NCBI GenBank assembly: GCA_030532125.1
Contig: JAUNLU010000001.1
Location: 611,960 to 675,959 of the forward strand
Origin: Trueperella sp.
GTDB taxonomy: Bacteria; Actinomycetota; Actinomycetes; Actinomycetales; Actinomycetaceae
Length of the DNA stretch: 64,000 nucleotides
Reading direction: 5' to 3'
Below are positions 18,918 through 28,072 of the stretch, in pieces; position 1 is the first letter of the stretch, and every line of letters begins with the position of its first letter. The translations under genes were made by a program, and so were the position numbers. Below the pieces are notes generated by a model that had not been told where the DNA came from, did not search any database, and was given only the letters and a program-made list of their open reading frames with translations.

Positions 18918-20035
18918 GTGCACTACTGTGTTTACCGGATCAATTAGATACCGCAGTGCTAGAACAGCTAGCCAGTGCGCGAGCAGAAAACCTGGTAGCG
19001 CGGAGATGCTCTGATTTAGCAGAAATTTTAGGGGCAGCAGCGGCTGCCCTTGCCAGTTTGGCAATTATTGACGCCGATCTGCCGGGCTTAGATGTAACTG
19101 CGGTAACTCGCCTGCGCGAAATGGGAGTAGCGGTTGCGGTGGTGGCAGGCAAGCGCCCGGTTAATGAAGTGCGGGCCTTGGGAGAGGTGGAGGTGCTCTC
19201 TGCCAATCCACAGGAGATCATCGCCAAATTGAAATCGGCACCGGCTCCGAGCCAACCGGTCGCACCGGCGGCTCCGCAACCGCAGGGCAATGGCAAAATT
19301 GTGGCGGTGTGGGGGCCAGCTGGATCGCACGGTAGGTCGGTTATTGCTCGTGACTTAGCCGCTATCGGTGGGGAAGTACTGTTAATTGACGCGGATACCC
19401 AAGCGCCGTCGTTATCCCAGTTGGCTGGGTTGGCGGAGTCATCTGCGATTGTGGCATTGGCGCGGCAAATAGAACACGGTAAATCAGTAACCGAGGTATT
19501 CGAAAAAGCCTTACAACAGCCTGGATGGGGTGGGAATTTTCTAGCCGGGTTGAACACTGGATCGCGGTGGCGTGAACTGCCTCGCCCAGTGCTAGATCGG
19601 ATGTGGGAACCGCTGCGAACCTGTGCCCCTTATTGTGTAGTGGATCTAGCTGGTGGCTGGGAGAAATCCAGCGGGCAGTTAGATCGTTATGCCGCAGCTA
19701 ATTCGATTGTGGAAGCTGCAGATGTGGTGCTGCACGTGGCAATGGCTACTCCGGTGGGTTTGCGGCGATTGCTGGAGCACTTAGACACTGTGGTAGTTTC
19801 TGGCGCGCAGCAAGCGATATTGTTAAATCGCTATGTTCCAGGCGCACTCGGCCCAGATTTAGCCGCACAGTTGCGCACCGTATTTGCCGGTGTATCGTTG
19901 CCGATTTATTTGATCCCTGAGGAACGTAAACTGGCCCGCGCTGAGTTAGCGGGGCAAGCGGCGCCAAAATCAAAATATCGCAAAGAACTGCAATTGGTGT
20001 GGCAAAAGGTGTGTGCTATGGTGGCGCCGGCTTAG
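18914..20035 (+). CDS. CpaE/MinD-like P-loop protein with a degenerate Walker A motif
   Basis: 373 aa. Residues about 1-105 resemble a receiver-like pseudo-domain (IIDADLPGLDVTAVTRLREM), followed by a Pro/Ala linker and a MinD/ParA-type domain. The P-loop reads GPAGSHGRS: the P-loop lysine is Arg, and the signature lysine of the ParA/MinD motif (KGGxGKT) is Ala. The later LLIDADTQAPSLSQL motif is kept. Nucleotide binding may persist but hydrolysis is doubtful (inference). CpaE homologues position Tad pili; the GTG start overlaps the SAF gene stop, so the two proteins probably act together. The C-terminus overlaps the -10 box of the next gene. Confidence 0.78.
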   Translation: MSALLCLPDQLDTAVLEQLASARAENLVARRCSDLAEILGAAAAALASLAIIDADLPGLDVTAVTRLREMGVAVAVVAGKRPVNEVRALGEVEVLSANPQEIIAKLKSAPAPSQPVAPAAPQPQGNGKIVAVWGPAGSHGRSVIARDLAAIGGEVLLIDADTQAPSLSQLAGLAESSAIVALARQIEHGKSVTEVFEKALQQPGWGGNFLAGLNTGSRWRELPRPVLDRMWEPLRTCAPYCVVDLAGGWEKSSGQLDRYAAANSIVEAADVVLHVAMATPVGLRRLLEHLDTVVVSGAQQAILLNRYVPGALGPDLAAQLRTVFAGVSLPIYLIPEERKLARAELAGQAAPKSKYRKELQLVWQKVCAMVAPA

Positions 20036-20038
20036 ACT
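20033..20038 (+). promoter_or_regulatory. Candidate -10 box (TAGACT) for a leaderless DUF6912 transcript
   Basis: TAGACT overlaps the stop of the upstream gene, is followed by six bases, and then the ATG at 20045. No Shine-Dalgarno precedes that ATG. No clear -35 box. Confidence 0.45.
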
Positions 20039-20044
20039 GGCATT

Positions 20045-20506
20045 ATGCGATGCTATATTCCTGCCGCCCGGGCCGATCTTTCCGCTGTCGAGTTGACGGC
20101 GCGAACTGTGCATGCAGTGACGCCGGCGCTGCGCGGATATTATCCCAAAGCAGATCTGGAATCCTTAGAACATGTGGCAACTCTGATGGCCGCAGATGAG
20201 TCTCTCCCTAGGCTAGCTGCGGGAGAAGCGCGCCGTATCGTCTGCGTTGCCGAGGTGGCAGACGCTGATCTAGTGCTACCTGCTGCGCCGGCTCGAGATG
20301 CAGCCGAGATAACTGGAGTCACGTTGACCGCTGCCGTGCCATGGCACAAAGTGGAATCTATTTTGGTGGACGCTCCAGGCTCAGAGGAACTGGTACGGCG
20401 AGCTATCGCTGGCGAGCAACAGGCATTTGAACAGTGCGGCGATATCGACCTGCTGTGGTTTGATGTGACGGAACGTGCGCTATTAGTAAGCGAACTGGAA
20501 AATTAG
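20045..20506 (+). CDS. DUF6912-family protein, function unknown
   Basis: 153 aa, starting MRCYIPAARADLSAV, which matches the actinobacterial DUF6912 family (MR-x-Y-x-P-A at the N-terminus). It is soluble, acidic and Ala-rich, and has no catalytic signature I can see. It follows the CpaE-like gene by nine bases but seems to have its own promoter. It converges with sbcC, the two stops six bases apart. Confidence 0.7.
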   Translation: MRCYIPAARADLSAVELTARTVHAVTPALRGYYPKADLESLEHVATLMAADESLPRLAAGEARRIVCVAEVADADLVLPAAPARDAAEITGVTLTAAVPWHKVESILVDAPGSEELVRRAIAGEQQAFEQCGDIDLLWFDVTERALLVSELEN

Positions 20507-20512
20507 TGGCTA

Positions 20513-23500
20513 TTAGGAAATTACCCGTAATGCTGAGCCACCGCCAGCTAGTGGAGTAATAGTGACGCGGTTGGCGATTAGTTTCTTCATCTCTTCTACG
20601 TGGGAAATTAATCCGACTTTGCGCCCTGAACGGGTGAGAGTAAACAGGGTGCGCATAACAGTGTCGCGAGTGTCGGCGTCTAGCGTGCCAAAACCTTCGT
20701 CGATCAACAGGGTGTCGATCCGGATGCCGCCATTTTCCTCCTGCACGACTTCGGCCAATGCCAGTGCCAGTGCCAGTGAAGTAAAGAAAGTCTCCCCGCC
20801 CGAAAGGGTATGTACCGATCGCTCCACATCCCCATCTGGGCTGCCAGCATGATCTATGATCCGCAGTCCCAACCCAACTTTTTGCTCCCGCCGTTCTCCG
20901 CCGGTAGTGCGTACCAGTTCATATCGGCCGGCGGATATATTAGCTAAATGCTCATTGGCCCGGTCAACTACAATTTCAAAGCGCTTAATTAGCACCCACA
21001 TCTGCAGCGGGATCTTTTCGCCGGCACTCTGGCGCGCCTGCGCAAGATTAGCCAAGCGTACGATCGGGCCATTCGCTGCAGTTAGCTCGGCCCATTCCTG
21101 GTGTATGGCCTGGGCGCGTTCTGCCAGCCGCTGCGCATCAGCAGCTGCATTTTCCGCCAAAGTGGCAGCATCTTGTGCGGTGCGCGCTGCCGCTGCTGCC
21201 TGGTCTAATATTGCTTGTGCCGCTGCAATATCTACATTTTCCGTACCGGTAAGCTGTGCCAACTGTGGCGCTTCAAGCCGGCTAGTGACTTTGGTGAGCG
21301 CAGTATCGTAATCGGTAATTTGTTTTTCTAGCTCTGCCGCTTCGGCATCAGGCAGATATGCCGCTTGTGCGGCTGGCGCACTCAGCTCAGTTTTAGCAAG
21401 TGCGCTATTGGCACTGCGGTACAGCTCAACTGCCGACTGTAATACGGTAACTGCCCGATCAAATATGGCAGTCAGCTCAGTTGCGCAATCTAGCTGGGTA
21501 TTCAGATGCGTCACTCGCGCAGCCACTGAGGAAAACTCTCCGCGGGCTGCGTCAAGTTTTGCCAAATCCGCCGTCATAGTCTTTTCATCGCGCGCAATGG
21601 TGGTCTCTTGGCGGGAAAGTTCTTTCGCTAGCTCCGCCTGTTCGGCACTGCGAGTGTCCCGCTGAGATTCCAGATCCGCCAGCTGAGCAGTCAGTGCGGC
21701 TACCTGTTGGCTAGCCTGCAGTGCCGCAGCTAATTTTTCTGCCAACTCTTTTTCAGTATTGGCCAGCTCAGCGGCAGTTTTGCCCTCCAGTTGCTCCTGC
21801 CAGACGGCAAGGGTCGCGGTAAGGGATTCCAGCTCTTTTTCCGCTGCGCCAACTTCTTCCCGCCGGGAGGTAACCAGATCCTGGGCGGCGTCCACTTCCG
21901 CTAAGGTAACTGGCGCGCTCTGGGCGGTAGCCGGGCTAGGATGCGACACTGCGCCACATACCGGGCATGGGCTATCCGGTTTCAGCTCCGCAGCTAACTG
22001 GGCCGCAATATTGCCATTCCACTGTGCGGCCAGCTGTGCATGTTGGGCGGTGGCATCAGCCAGCAGCGCACTGACTTCGCGCTGGCGAGTTTTGACGGCG
22101 CTTAGCTCTTTTTCCGTTGCGGCAACTTTTGCAGCAACTTCTTGCAGCTCTGCGATGCTGCGCAGCTGCGCAGCATAAAGCGGTTCTTGTTCGGCACGGT
22201 TTCGCGCCGCACTCAATTCAGCATTGCGCTCAGCTATCTCAGTTGGCACAGCTGCCAGTTTTTCGGCCTCAGCCTGATATTGGGCGGTTAGCTCTGCTAA
22301 CTTGACGCGGTCCGCAGCTAGGGCAGCAGTGCGTGCAGAGATACCCGCCTCTAGCTCCGGCAAAGCGCTAAGTGAGCCCCGCTCTTCGCGTAACTGGCTC
22401 GCCCAATCCTGCCCGGCACTGCGCACCTGCTTCGCAGTAGCTAAATACTGTTCCACCTGGGTGACGTCTAGCTGCGCTAAGCCCGCAAATTCACTCAGTA
22501 CAGTAACCAGCTGACCTGCTGCTGGCACGGGGGCACTATCGGCAAATTCCTGGGCGCCAGCTACCACACTTACTGCATCAGCAAGCACAGCTTCTGCTTC
22601 AGCCAGTCGCTGCATCGCGGGCGCTACGCGCTGATGTTCGGTTAGCCGAGTTCGTGCCAGGGTTATTTCGGTTTCTTGTGCTGCCAATGTTTGCCGCTGG
22701 GTGAGCAGCTCCACCCGTTCCGCCAGTGCGGCCGCTAGTTGTTGTTCCTGCTCAAATTTCTGGCGGGCTACCTGTTCCTGCTGCTCCGCGAGCTGATAGT
22801 TCTGTTGTTGCTGCTGCGCCGTCGCAGCCAACTGTTTCGTAATCTGCGCGATCTCCGGCAGCGCTCCGGAATCATCGGGGTCAATAATGCTTTCATGTAG
22901 TTCCCGCAGCTTTGGCACTTGATCGGCCACCGCGGCAATCCCGAACCAAGATTCGACCGCACCAGTAAAGGCTTGCTTAGCTTTTTCTTGTTCCACCTGG
23001 GCGGCGCGGGCAGCGCCGGCCAGTTTTTCGGCAAACCGGCGATAACTCCCCGTATCAAACAAGGTCTCTAACAGTGCCGCGCGCGCTTCCGGTTTTAACT
23101 CCAGGAACTGCGCAAATTCCCCCTGAGGTAGCACCACAGTCTGCCCGAACTGCTTGCGATTCAAACCAATTATTTCGGTGATAGCTGGATTAACCTGTGC
23201 CGGACCAGTTTCTAACGCGGTGGCGCTCTCCCAATCGCGATTCTGGAGCTGAGTAGCAGTGAGCTCAAAAAGCGTAGCCTGCGCCGGTTGCAGGGTAGTG
23301 CCCTCTCCGCGCTGCTTAGGGCGCTCCCACTGGGGCGTGCGCCGCACTAGAAAATAGCGATCAGTAACCGAGAACACCAGCTCTACTAAGGAAGGTCGGG
23401 TGGGGTCACTGTGGGTGGAGCGGATTCGGGAGTCATCGCCGTCTTCGCCGGCTACTTTCCCATAGAGCGCAAATACTATGGCATCGATAAGAGTTGATTT

Positions 23501-23620
23501 TCCGGAACCGGTGGGACCGTCCAATAGAAACAATCCATCTGCAGTGAGGGCGTCAAAATCTATGGTGTAGTCACCGGCAAATGGGCCAATTGCTGCCAGA
23601 CGCAGATGGTGCAGTAACAT
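20513..23620 (-). CDS. sbcC: Nuclease SbcCD subunit C
   Basis: SMC-like ATPase (Rad50 homologue) of the SbcCD nuclease, which opens hairpins and trims DNA ends during repair. 1035 aa: Walker A in DGPTGSGKSTLIDAIVFALYG, long coiled coils rich in Ala, Gln and Glu, a CPVCG zinc hook near residue 550 at the coil apex, the ABC signature LSGGETFFTSLALALALAE, and Walker B LLIDEGFGTLDADT. Its ATG overlaps the last base of the sbcD stop, so the two are translationally coupled. Confidence 0.96.
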   Translation of the reverse strand: MLLHHLRLAAIGPFAGDYTIDFDALTADGLFLLDGPTGSGKSTLIDAIVFALYGKVAGEDGDDSRIRSTHSDPTRPSLVELVFSVTDRYFLVRRTPQWERPKQRGEGTTLQPAQATLFELTATQLQNRDWESATALETGPAQVNPAITEIIGLNRKQFGQTVVLPQGEFAQFLELKPEARAALLETLFDTGSYRRFAEKLAGAARAAQVEQEKAKQAFTGAVESWFGIAAVADQVPKLRELHESIIDPDDSGALPEIAQITKQLAATAQQQQQNYQLAEQQEQVARQKFEQEQQLAAALAERVELLTQRQTLAAQETEITLARTRLTEHQRVAPAMQRLAEAEAVLADAVSVVAGAQEFADSAPVPAAGQLVTVLSEFAGLAQLDVTQVEQYLATAKQVRSAGQDWASQLREERGSLSALPELEAGISARTAALAADRVKLAELTAQYQAEAEKLAAVPTEIAERNAELSAARNRAEQEPLYAAQLRSIAELQEVAAKVAATEKELSAVKTRQREVSALLADATAQHAQLAAQWNGNIAAQLAAELKPDSPCPVCGAVSHPSPATAQSAPVTLAEVDAAQDLVTSRREEVGAAEKELESLTATLAVWQEQLEGKTAAELANTEKELAEKLAAALQASQQVAALTAQLADLESQRDTRSAEQAELAKELSRQETTIARDEKTMTADLAKLDAARGEFSSVAARVTHLNTQLDCATELTAIFDRAVTVLQSAVELYRSANSALAKTELSAPAAQAAYLPDAEAAELEKQITDYDTALTKVTSRLEAPQLAQLTGTENVDIAAAQAILDQAAAAARTAQDAATLAENAAADAQRLAERAQAIHQEWAELTAANGPIVRLANLAQARQSAGEKIPLQMWVLIKRFEIVVDRANEHLANISAGRYELVRTTGGERREQKVGLGLRIIDHAGSPDGDVERSVHTLSGGETFFTSLALALALAEVVQEENGGIRIDTLLIDEGFGTLDADTRDTVMRTLFTLTRSGRKVGLISHVEEMKKLIANRVTITPLAGGGSALRVIS

Positions 23621-24804
23621 CAGGCCTCACCTTTTGCCGAGTTCCAGTGAGTAGTCACAATTTCTTTTTCGGTCGCCGTCAGCTCGCGTCCGCCAGCATT
23701 GGCAAAAAACTCATGTACCACAGCCAGGGGGTCAGTGCGTTGCCGGCGCAATTCGCGCATAATCGCCATCGTCTCCCGCGTCTGATGCTGCACTTCCAAT
23801 ACATAGCGGAAGCGGTTATTTAGTTTGGCGTTCAAATGTTCCGGGCGGATTGGGTCAGTTACAAAAATACGCAAGAAATGATCGGAATAGTCGTCATATT
23901 TACGCGATAACAGATTGTCCAGAGTATCAGTGAGAGTGGCTAGCGGACGCCACGGTTCATGCGGAATAAGTTCTAGCTGCGGGGCAGTTCCAGCAGCAGT
24001 AAAGTCCAGCAATACCCCGGATTTGTGGTGATTTTGTTCCGAAAATGAGAAAGCGATTGGGGATCCGGAATATCGCATCAACGGGTTATCTTCGCCCCCT
24101 ACTTGCTGCGGTCCGTGCAGATGCCCCAATGCCACATAGTCCAGCGGCCCACTGCCAGTTGCTGCGCCCAACCGGAACAGGCTAGCTGGCACAGAATCTA
24201 CCCCGCCTATTCCAATCTCCAGCTCAGATTCTGATTTTTCTGCGCCCACTACAAAAGTATGTGCGGTGAGAAGCTGCGGCACCGCCCGATTAGCATGTGC
24301 CGTAATCCCGTGCTGGACGCGCTCAAGGGCCGCTGCCATCACTGTGCTGTGGCTGCGCGCCAGGGGCTCGGCATCCGGAGCTAATTTGCTGCGTTCGATA
24401 TCCGGCACCAAATAGGGGACGGCATAGAGCTGCGCGCCGAGATTCCCGTTGCCGTCAGCCAGCTCAATTGGAGTGCCGCAATCTAGCGAATTAGTGCGGA
24501 TACTTAGCCCGGAACGCAGCAGTGGACTGGCAAATCCCAAGCGCTGCGCCGAATCGTGGTTTCCGGAAATCAGCACCACCTGAGTGAACTCAGTTAATTG
24601 GCGTAAAATATCGGAAAGCAGCTCCACCATGTGTGCCGGGGGAACGCTGCGATCGTAGACATCACCTGCGACGACTACGGCATCTACCTTTTCGGTGCGG
24701 CAAATTTCCACTACCGCTGCGCCCCAGCGTTCAAATGCCGGAGTCAGATCGAAGCCCAGTAGCGACCTGCCTAAATGCCAGTCTGAGGTGTGGAAGATCC
24801 GCAT
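23620..24804 (-). CDS. sbcD: Nuclease SbcCD subunit D
   Basis: Mre11-type metallophosphoesterase that cuts DNA in complex with SbcC. 394 aa with the motif series FHTSDWHLGRSL, VVAGDVYDRSVPP, LISGNHDS and ALGHLHGPQQV; all metal-binding residues are present. It starts four bases after the hisN stop and its stop overlaps sbcC. The operon order hisN-sbcD-sbcC suggests expression from an upstream promoter. Confidence 0.96.
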   Translation of the reverse strand: MRIFHTSDWHLGRSLLGFDLTPAFERWGAAVVEICRTEKVDAVVVAGDVYDRSVPPAHMVELLSDILRQLTEFTQVVLISGNHDSAQRLGFASPLLRSGLSIRTNSLDCGTPIELADGNGNLGAQLYAVPYLVPDIERSKLAPDAEPLARSHSTVMAAALERVQHGITAHANRAVPQLLTAHTFVVGAEKSESELEIGIGGVDSVPASLFRLGAATGSGPLDYVALGHLHGPQQVGGEDNPLMRYSGSPIAFSFSEQNHHKSGVLLDFTAAGTAPQLELIPHEPWRPLATLTDTLDNLLSRKYDDYSDHFLRIFVTDPIRPEHLNAKLNNRFRYVLEVQHQTRETMAIMRELRRQRTDPLAVVHEFFANAGGRELTATEKEIVTTHWNSAKGEA

Positions 24805-24808
24805 CGCG

Positions 24809-25612
24809 TTAGTCGGAATCGTGCACTGAGTTCAGAATTTCTAAAGTTTGCTGATGCAGTAGCCCATTGCTGACTACCGCGCAGCCGCCCCACGGGCCGG
24901 GTTCGCCGTCTAAGTCAGTAAATTGCCCACCCGCTTCGGTCACAATCGGCACTAATGCCGCCATGTCGTAAAGCTGGAGTTCTGGTTCGGCAGAAATATC
25001 TACCGCACCCTCAGCAACCAGCATATGTGACCAGAAATCGCCATAGGCACGGGTGCGCCATGCCGACTGTGCCAACCGCATAAATGCTCGCAATTGCCCG
25101 CGCTCTTGCCAGCCACTCATTGACGAATAAGAAAACGAGGCATCCGCAATATGGTTAACTCTAGACACTTGTAGCTGGCGCGCCGCAGCCCAAGATTTTC
25201 CAGTGTATGCGCCCAGTCCACGCCCGGCCCACCAGCGGCGTTTTAGCGCCGGAGCGGAAACGATACCGAGCACAATTTCGCCGTCTTCCTCTAGCGCCAG
25301 CAGGGTAGCCCACACTGGTACCCCGCGCACATAATTTTTGGTGCCGTCAATCGGGTCGATAATCCACCGCCGGTTCGATACCCCAGTCTCACCCGTTTCT
25401 TCGCCCAGAATCGCATCGCGGGACCGGAATCTGCCCAGCATATCGCGGATTATTTGTTCCGCCCCCCGGTCAGCATCAGTTACTGGAGTCATATCTGGTT
25501 TAGTGTCTACTTGTAGATCGCTGGCTAGAAACCGGTTGAGGGTAAATTCGTCAACTCGGTCAATAATTCCAGCTGCCATCTGCAAATCATTGGAGATGCG
25601 CGAAGTGTTCAT
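24809..25612 (-). CDS. hisN: Histidinol-phosphatase of the inositol monophosphatase family
   Basis: 267-aa metal-dependent phosphatase. The conserved EETGE glutamates, the DPIDGTKNYVRG motif and a late aspartate (QLYDMAALVPIVTEAGG) match the IMPase fold. In actinobacteria the member beside aroA and rsgA is commonly the histidinol-phosphatase HisN; an inositol-1-phosphate or FBP phosphatase role is the alternative, and sequence reading alone does not settle it. The ATG lies six bases after TACACT and has no Shine-Dalgarno, which suggests leaderless initiation separate from rsgA. Confidence 0.8.
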   Translation of the reverse strand: MNTSRISNDLQMAAGIIDRVDEFTLNRFLASDLQVDTKPDMTPVTDADRGAEQIIRDMLGRFRSRDAILGEETGETGVSNRRWIIDPIDGTKNYVRGVPVWATLLALEEDGEIVLGIVSAPALKRRWWAGRGLGAYTGKSWAAARQLQVSRVNHIADASFSYSSMSGWQERGQLRAFMRLAQSAWRTRAYGDFWSHMLVAEGAVDISAEPELQLYDMAALVPIVTEAGGQFTDLDGEPGPWGGCAVVSNGLLHQQTLEILNSVHDSD

Positions 25613-25618
25613 GGCTCA

Positions 25619-25624
25619 AGTGTA
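25619..25624 (-). promoter_or_regulatory. Candidate -10 box (TACACT) for a leaderless hisN transcript
   Basis: On the minus strand TACACT is followed by six bases and the hisN ATG (25612). It lies in the 97-bp gap after rsgA. No good -35 hexamer is seen. Confidence 0.45.
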
Positions 25625-25709
25625 GGGTAAGGCACCCGCTTAGGCGGAAACTCGACAGCAACTAATACGGTGTGGCGGCAGTGAGCTACTGTGTCGGAGC
25701 ACTTAAGGG

Positions 25710-26717
25710 TCAGTAGGCAGAATTTTTAGTGGCCAGTAGCCGCCGGAATGACTCCACCCGCCGCACCAGATGCGGTTCAACTGCGGTATCCAGTGCGCAT
25801 TCTGGTTCCGCTGCCAGATGCGTGCAGCCCCGCGGGCAATCCTGGGTGAGCTCTGCCAAATCTGGGAATCCACGCAATAGATCGTCGGCTGATACATAAG
25901 CCAGCCCGAAAGTCCGTATCCCCGGGGTGTCAATAATTACGGCATCATCGGTGGCGAAAGCCATCGTTGAAGTAGAGGTATGCCGCCCACGGCCAGTCAC
26001 TTCATTAACCGCGCCAGTTTCCCGCTGGGCTTGCGGTACCAGTGCGTTAAGCAGCGTAGATTTGCCGACGCCGGAGTGCCCGATCAGCACTGCCACCTGG
26101 CCAGCGAGTTTTTGCTGTAGTTCGCTCAGCCCGCTAGCTGCTGCTGAGCTGCTGGCCGGCGGAATGGCGGTTTGGACTATTTCCAACTGGAGTGGCGCAT
26201 AGAGTTCCAGCAGTTCGTCGGGGCGGGCCAAGTCAGTTTTCGTGATCACCAAAATCGGCGTCATCCCGGCATCGTAAGCAGCCACCAGGCAGCGGTCAAT
26301 CATGCCGGGGCGCGGTTCCGGGTTGGCAGCCGCACTGACTATCAGCAGCAGATCCGCATTTGCCACCAATACTCGCTCCACGCCAGCCGCTTCCGATTCC
26401 TCGGCAGTGCGCCGCAGAGTAGAAGTACGCTCATCAACGGCTACGATGCGGGCAAGGGTATCTTTGCGGCCAGATAGATCCCCGACCACCGCCACTAAAT
26501 CTCCGACTACAATCGCACCGTGCGGCAGCTCCCGGGCCTTTACTGCGACGACGCTGGTGCCATCGTCCACCATTGTTACTTGGTAGCGCCCGCGGTCAAT
26601 GCGAAAGACTCGCCCTCGGCGGGCGGTGGAGTAATCGGGGCGAATTTTGGTGCGGGGGCGGGAGCCTTTTCCTGGGCGCACCCGCACCCGTGGATCGTCA
26701 GTGCCGATATCTCTCAT
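25710..26717 (-). CDS. rsgA: Ribosome small-subunit-dependent GTPase A
   Basis: Circularly permuted GTPase that helps mature the 30S subunit. 335 aa: N-terminal OB domain (VAVKARELPHGAIVVGDLVA), G4 TKTD, then G1 GHSGVGKST, G3 DTPG, and a C-terminal zinc motif with cysteines in CPRGCTH and PECAL. I take the ATG at 26717, not the longer in-frame start at 26756, because it has GGAGGA in front of it and overlaps the aroA stop as ATGA. Follows aroA in the same operon. Confidence 0.94.
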   Translation of the reverse strand: MRDIGTDDPRVRVRPGKGSRPRTKIRPDYSTARRGRVFRIDRGRYQVTMVDDGTSVVAVKARELPHGAIVVGDLVAVVGDLSGRKDTLARIVAVDERTSTLRRTAEESEAAGVERVLVANADLLLIVSAAANPEPRPGMIDRCLVAAYDAGMTPILVITKTDLARPDELLELYAPLQLEIVQTAIPPASSSAAASGLSELQQKLAGQVAVLIGHSGVGKSTLLNALVPQAQRETGAVNEVTGRGRHTSTSTMAFATDDAVIIDTPGIRTFGLAYVSADDLLRGFPDLAELTQDCPRGCTHLAAEPECALDTAVEPHLVRRVESFRRLLATKNSAY

Positions 26718-28072
26718 GACTCCTCCACCAGCTCTCCCGCCACTAGCTTTTCCCACTGTCGGGCGAACCCGGGTAGCGTTTTCGCGGTAGTTTCAATATT
26801 GCGCACGCGCACTCCCGGTATGCGCAGCCCTAAGATAGCTCCGAAAGTTGCCATCCGGTGGTCGGCATAAGACTCCAGGTCGGCGCCGTGCCCACTGCTG
26901 ATATTTGCTGGCGGTAGCTCTGACTGCCCTAAAGCTGGCTGCCCAATAATTTCCAGTCCGTCGCCAACTTCCCGAGCCCTCACCCCTACTTTGCCTAGTT
27001 CATTGACAATGGCAGCCAGTCGGTTAGTTTCGTGCCCGCGCAGCTGCCCGATGTGACGCAGCTGTGAGGTGCCGTCCGCAAATGCCGCTACGGCGGCAAT
27101 AGTGGGAACCAGCTCACCGACTGCACTTAAATCTGCATCTAGGGGATAGATTTTCCCAGTTCCGCTGAGTTGGGCGGTGTAGCTAGCTGAATCAGAATCC
27201 ACGGCGGGTCGCGGGGTAACCACTCCGCCCATTTGCGCAAAAATCTCCAAAAATTTCGCCCCGGGCTGGGTGGTGTGGCACGGCCAATGCGGGATCTGCA
27301 CTTGCCCGCCAGTTATCAGCGCCGCTGCCAAAAATGCACCGGCATTACTCAGATCCGGCTCGATTTGTACCTCGGTTAGCTGCGGTATCCCCGGCGCTAC
27401 TGCCCAGCGCCCCGGTGCGCTCTGCACCTCAATTCCCGCGGCACGCAGCACGGCAACCGTCATTTCGATATGCGGTGTAGAGGGGAGCTGTTTCCCGGTG
27501 TGTACCAAGGTCAGACCGTGCGTCATCCGTGGCGCGCACAGCAGCAATGCCGAAACAAATTGGGATGACGCCGTAGCGTCAATCTCTAAGTAGCCGCCGG
27601 CGATCTTTCCAGTGCCGTGCACAGTCAATGGCAAGGCCGGTTCGCCAGCGGCGGTGCTAGCTGCGTCTACTGCGATCCCTAGATCTCGTAGCGCACGCAC
27701 CAGAGTTCCCATTGGGCGAGTGCGCGCCGCTGGGTCGCCGTCGAAAAAAGTATCTCCATTGGCTAGTGCCGCTAGTGGTGGCACAAAGCGCATCACGGTG
27801 CCAGCCAGCCCGCAGTCCACCTGGCCGGCGCGCCAGGGGCGGGGAGTTACCGTAACCGAATTAGTGCCAGTGGTTATCTCAGTTCCCAGGGTGCGCAGCG
27901 CTGCAATCATCAGTTCAGTATCGCGCGCCAGCAAGGGGTAGTGAACAGTGACCGGGTCTGCGCCCAGTGCCGCCAGCACCAGATACCTGTTAGTTAGTGA
28001 CTTAGAACCGGGTAACGCAATTTTCCCGGTGACGGCGTGGGCGGAGGGGGCTGCCCAAAACTCGGCAGACAA
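26714..28072 (-). CDS. aroA: 3-phosphoshikimate 1-carboxyvinyltransferase (EPSP synthase)
   Basis: Sixth enzyme of the shikimate pathway; joins shikimate-3-phosphate and PEP. 452 aa with LPGSKSLTNR near the N-terminus and an active-site loop reading GLAGTVMRFVPP, where the residue aligned to E. coli P101 is Phe and N94 is Leu. Changes at P101 alter glyphosate sensitivity in class I enzymes; I recall this loop form from other actinobacterial enzymes, so it is probably lineage-typical. Starts immediately after the doxX-like stop and overlaps rsgA. Confidence 0.95.
   Translation of the reverse strand: MSAEFWAAPSAHAVTGKIALPGSKSLTNRYLVLAALGADPVTVHYPLLARDTELMIAALRTLGTEITTGTNSVTVTPRPWRAGQVDCGLAGTVMRFVPPLAALANGDTFFDGDPAARTRPMGTLVRALRDLGIAVDAASTAAGEPALPLTVHGTGKIAGGYLEIDATASSQFVSALLLCAPRMTHGLTLVHTGKQLPSTPHIEMTVAVLRAAGIEVQSAPGRWAVAPGIPQLTEVQIEPDLSNAGAFLAAALITGGQVQIPHWPCHTTQPGAKFLEIFAQMGGVVTPRPAVDSDSASYTAQLSGTGKIYPLDADLSAVGELVPTIAAVAAFADGTSQLRHIGQLRGHETNRLAAIVNELGKVGVRAREVGDGLEIIGQPALGQSELPPANISSGHGADLESYADHRMATFGAILGLRIPGVRVRNIETTAKTLPGFARQWEKLVAGELVEES

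Noticed and set aside
18321..20035. Complete Tad/Flp pilus locus
   Set aside because: Only CpaB-like and CpaE-like genes are present; cpaF, tadB, tadC and pilin genes are not in the window.
20757..20781. GCCAGT tandem repeat
   Set aside because: It encodes the Leu-Ala run after the SbcC ABC signature and is just a codon repeat.
26715..26756. Longer rsgA start at 26756
   Set aside because: The extra 13 residues (Gly/Ala-rich) lie within aroA, and the ATG at 26717 has a strong ribosome site and the typical ATGA overlap.
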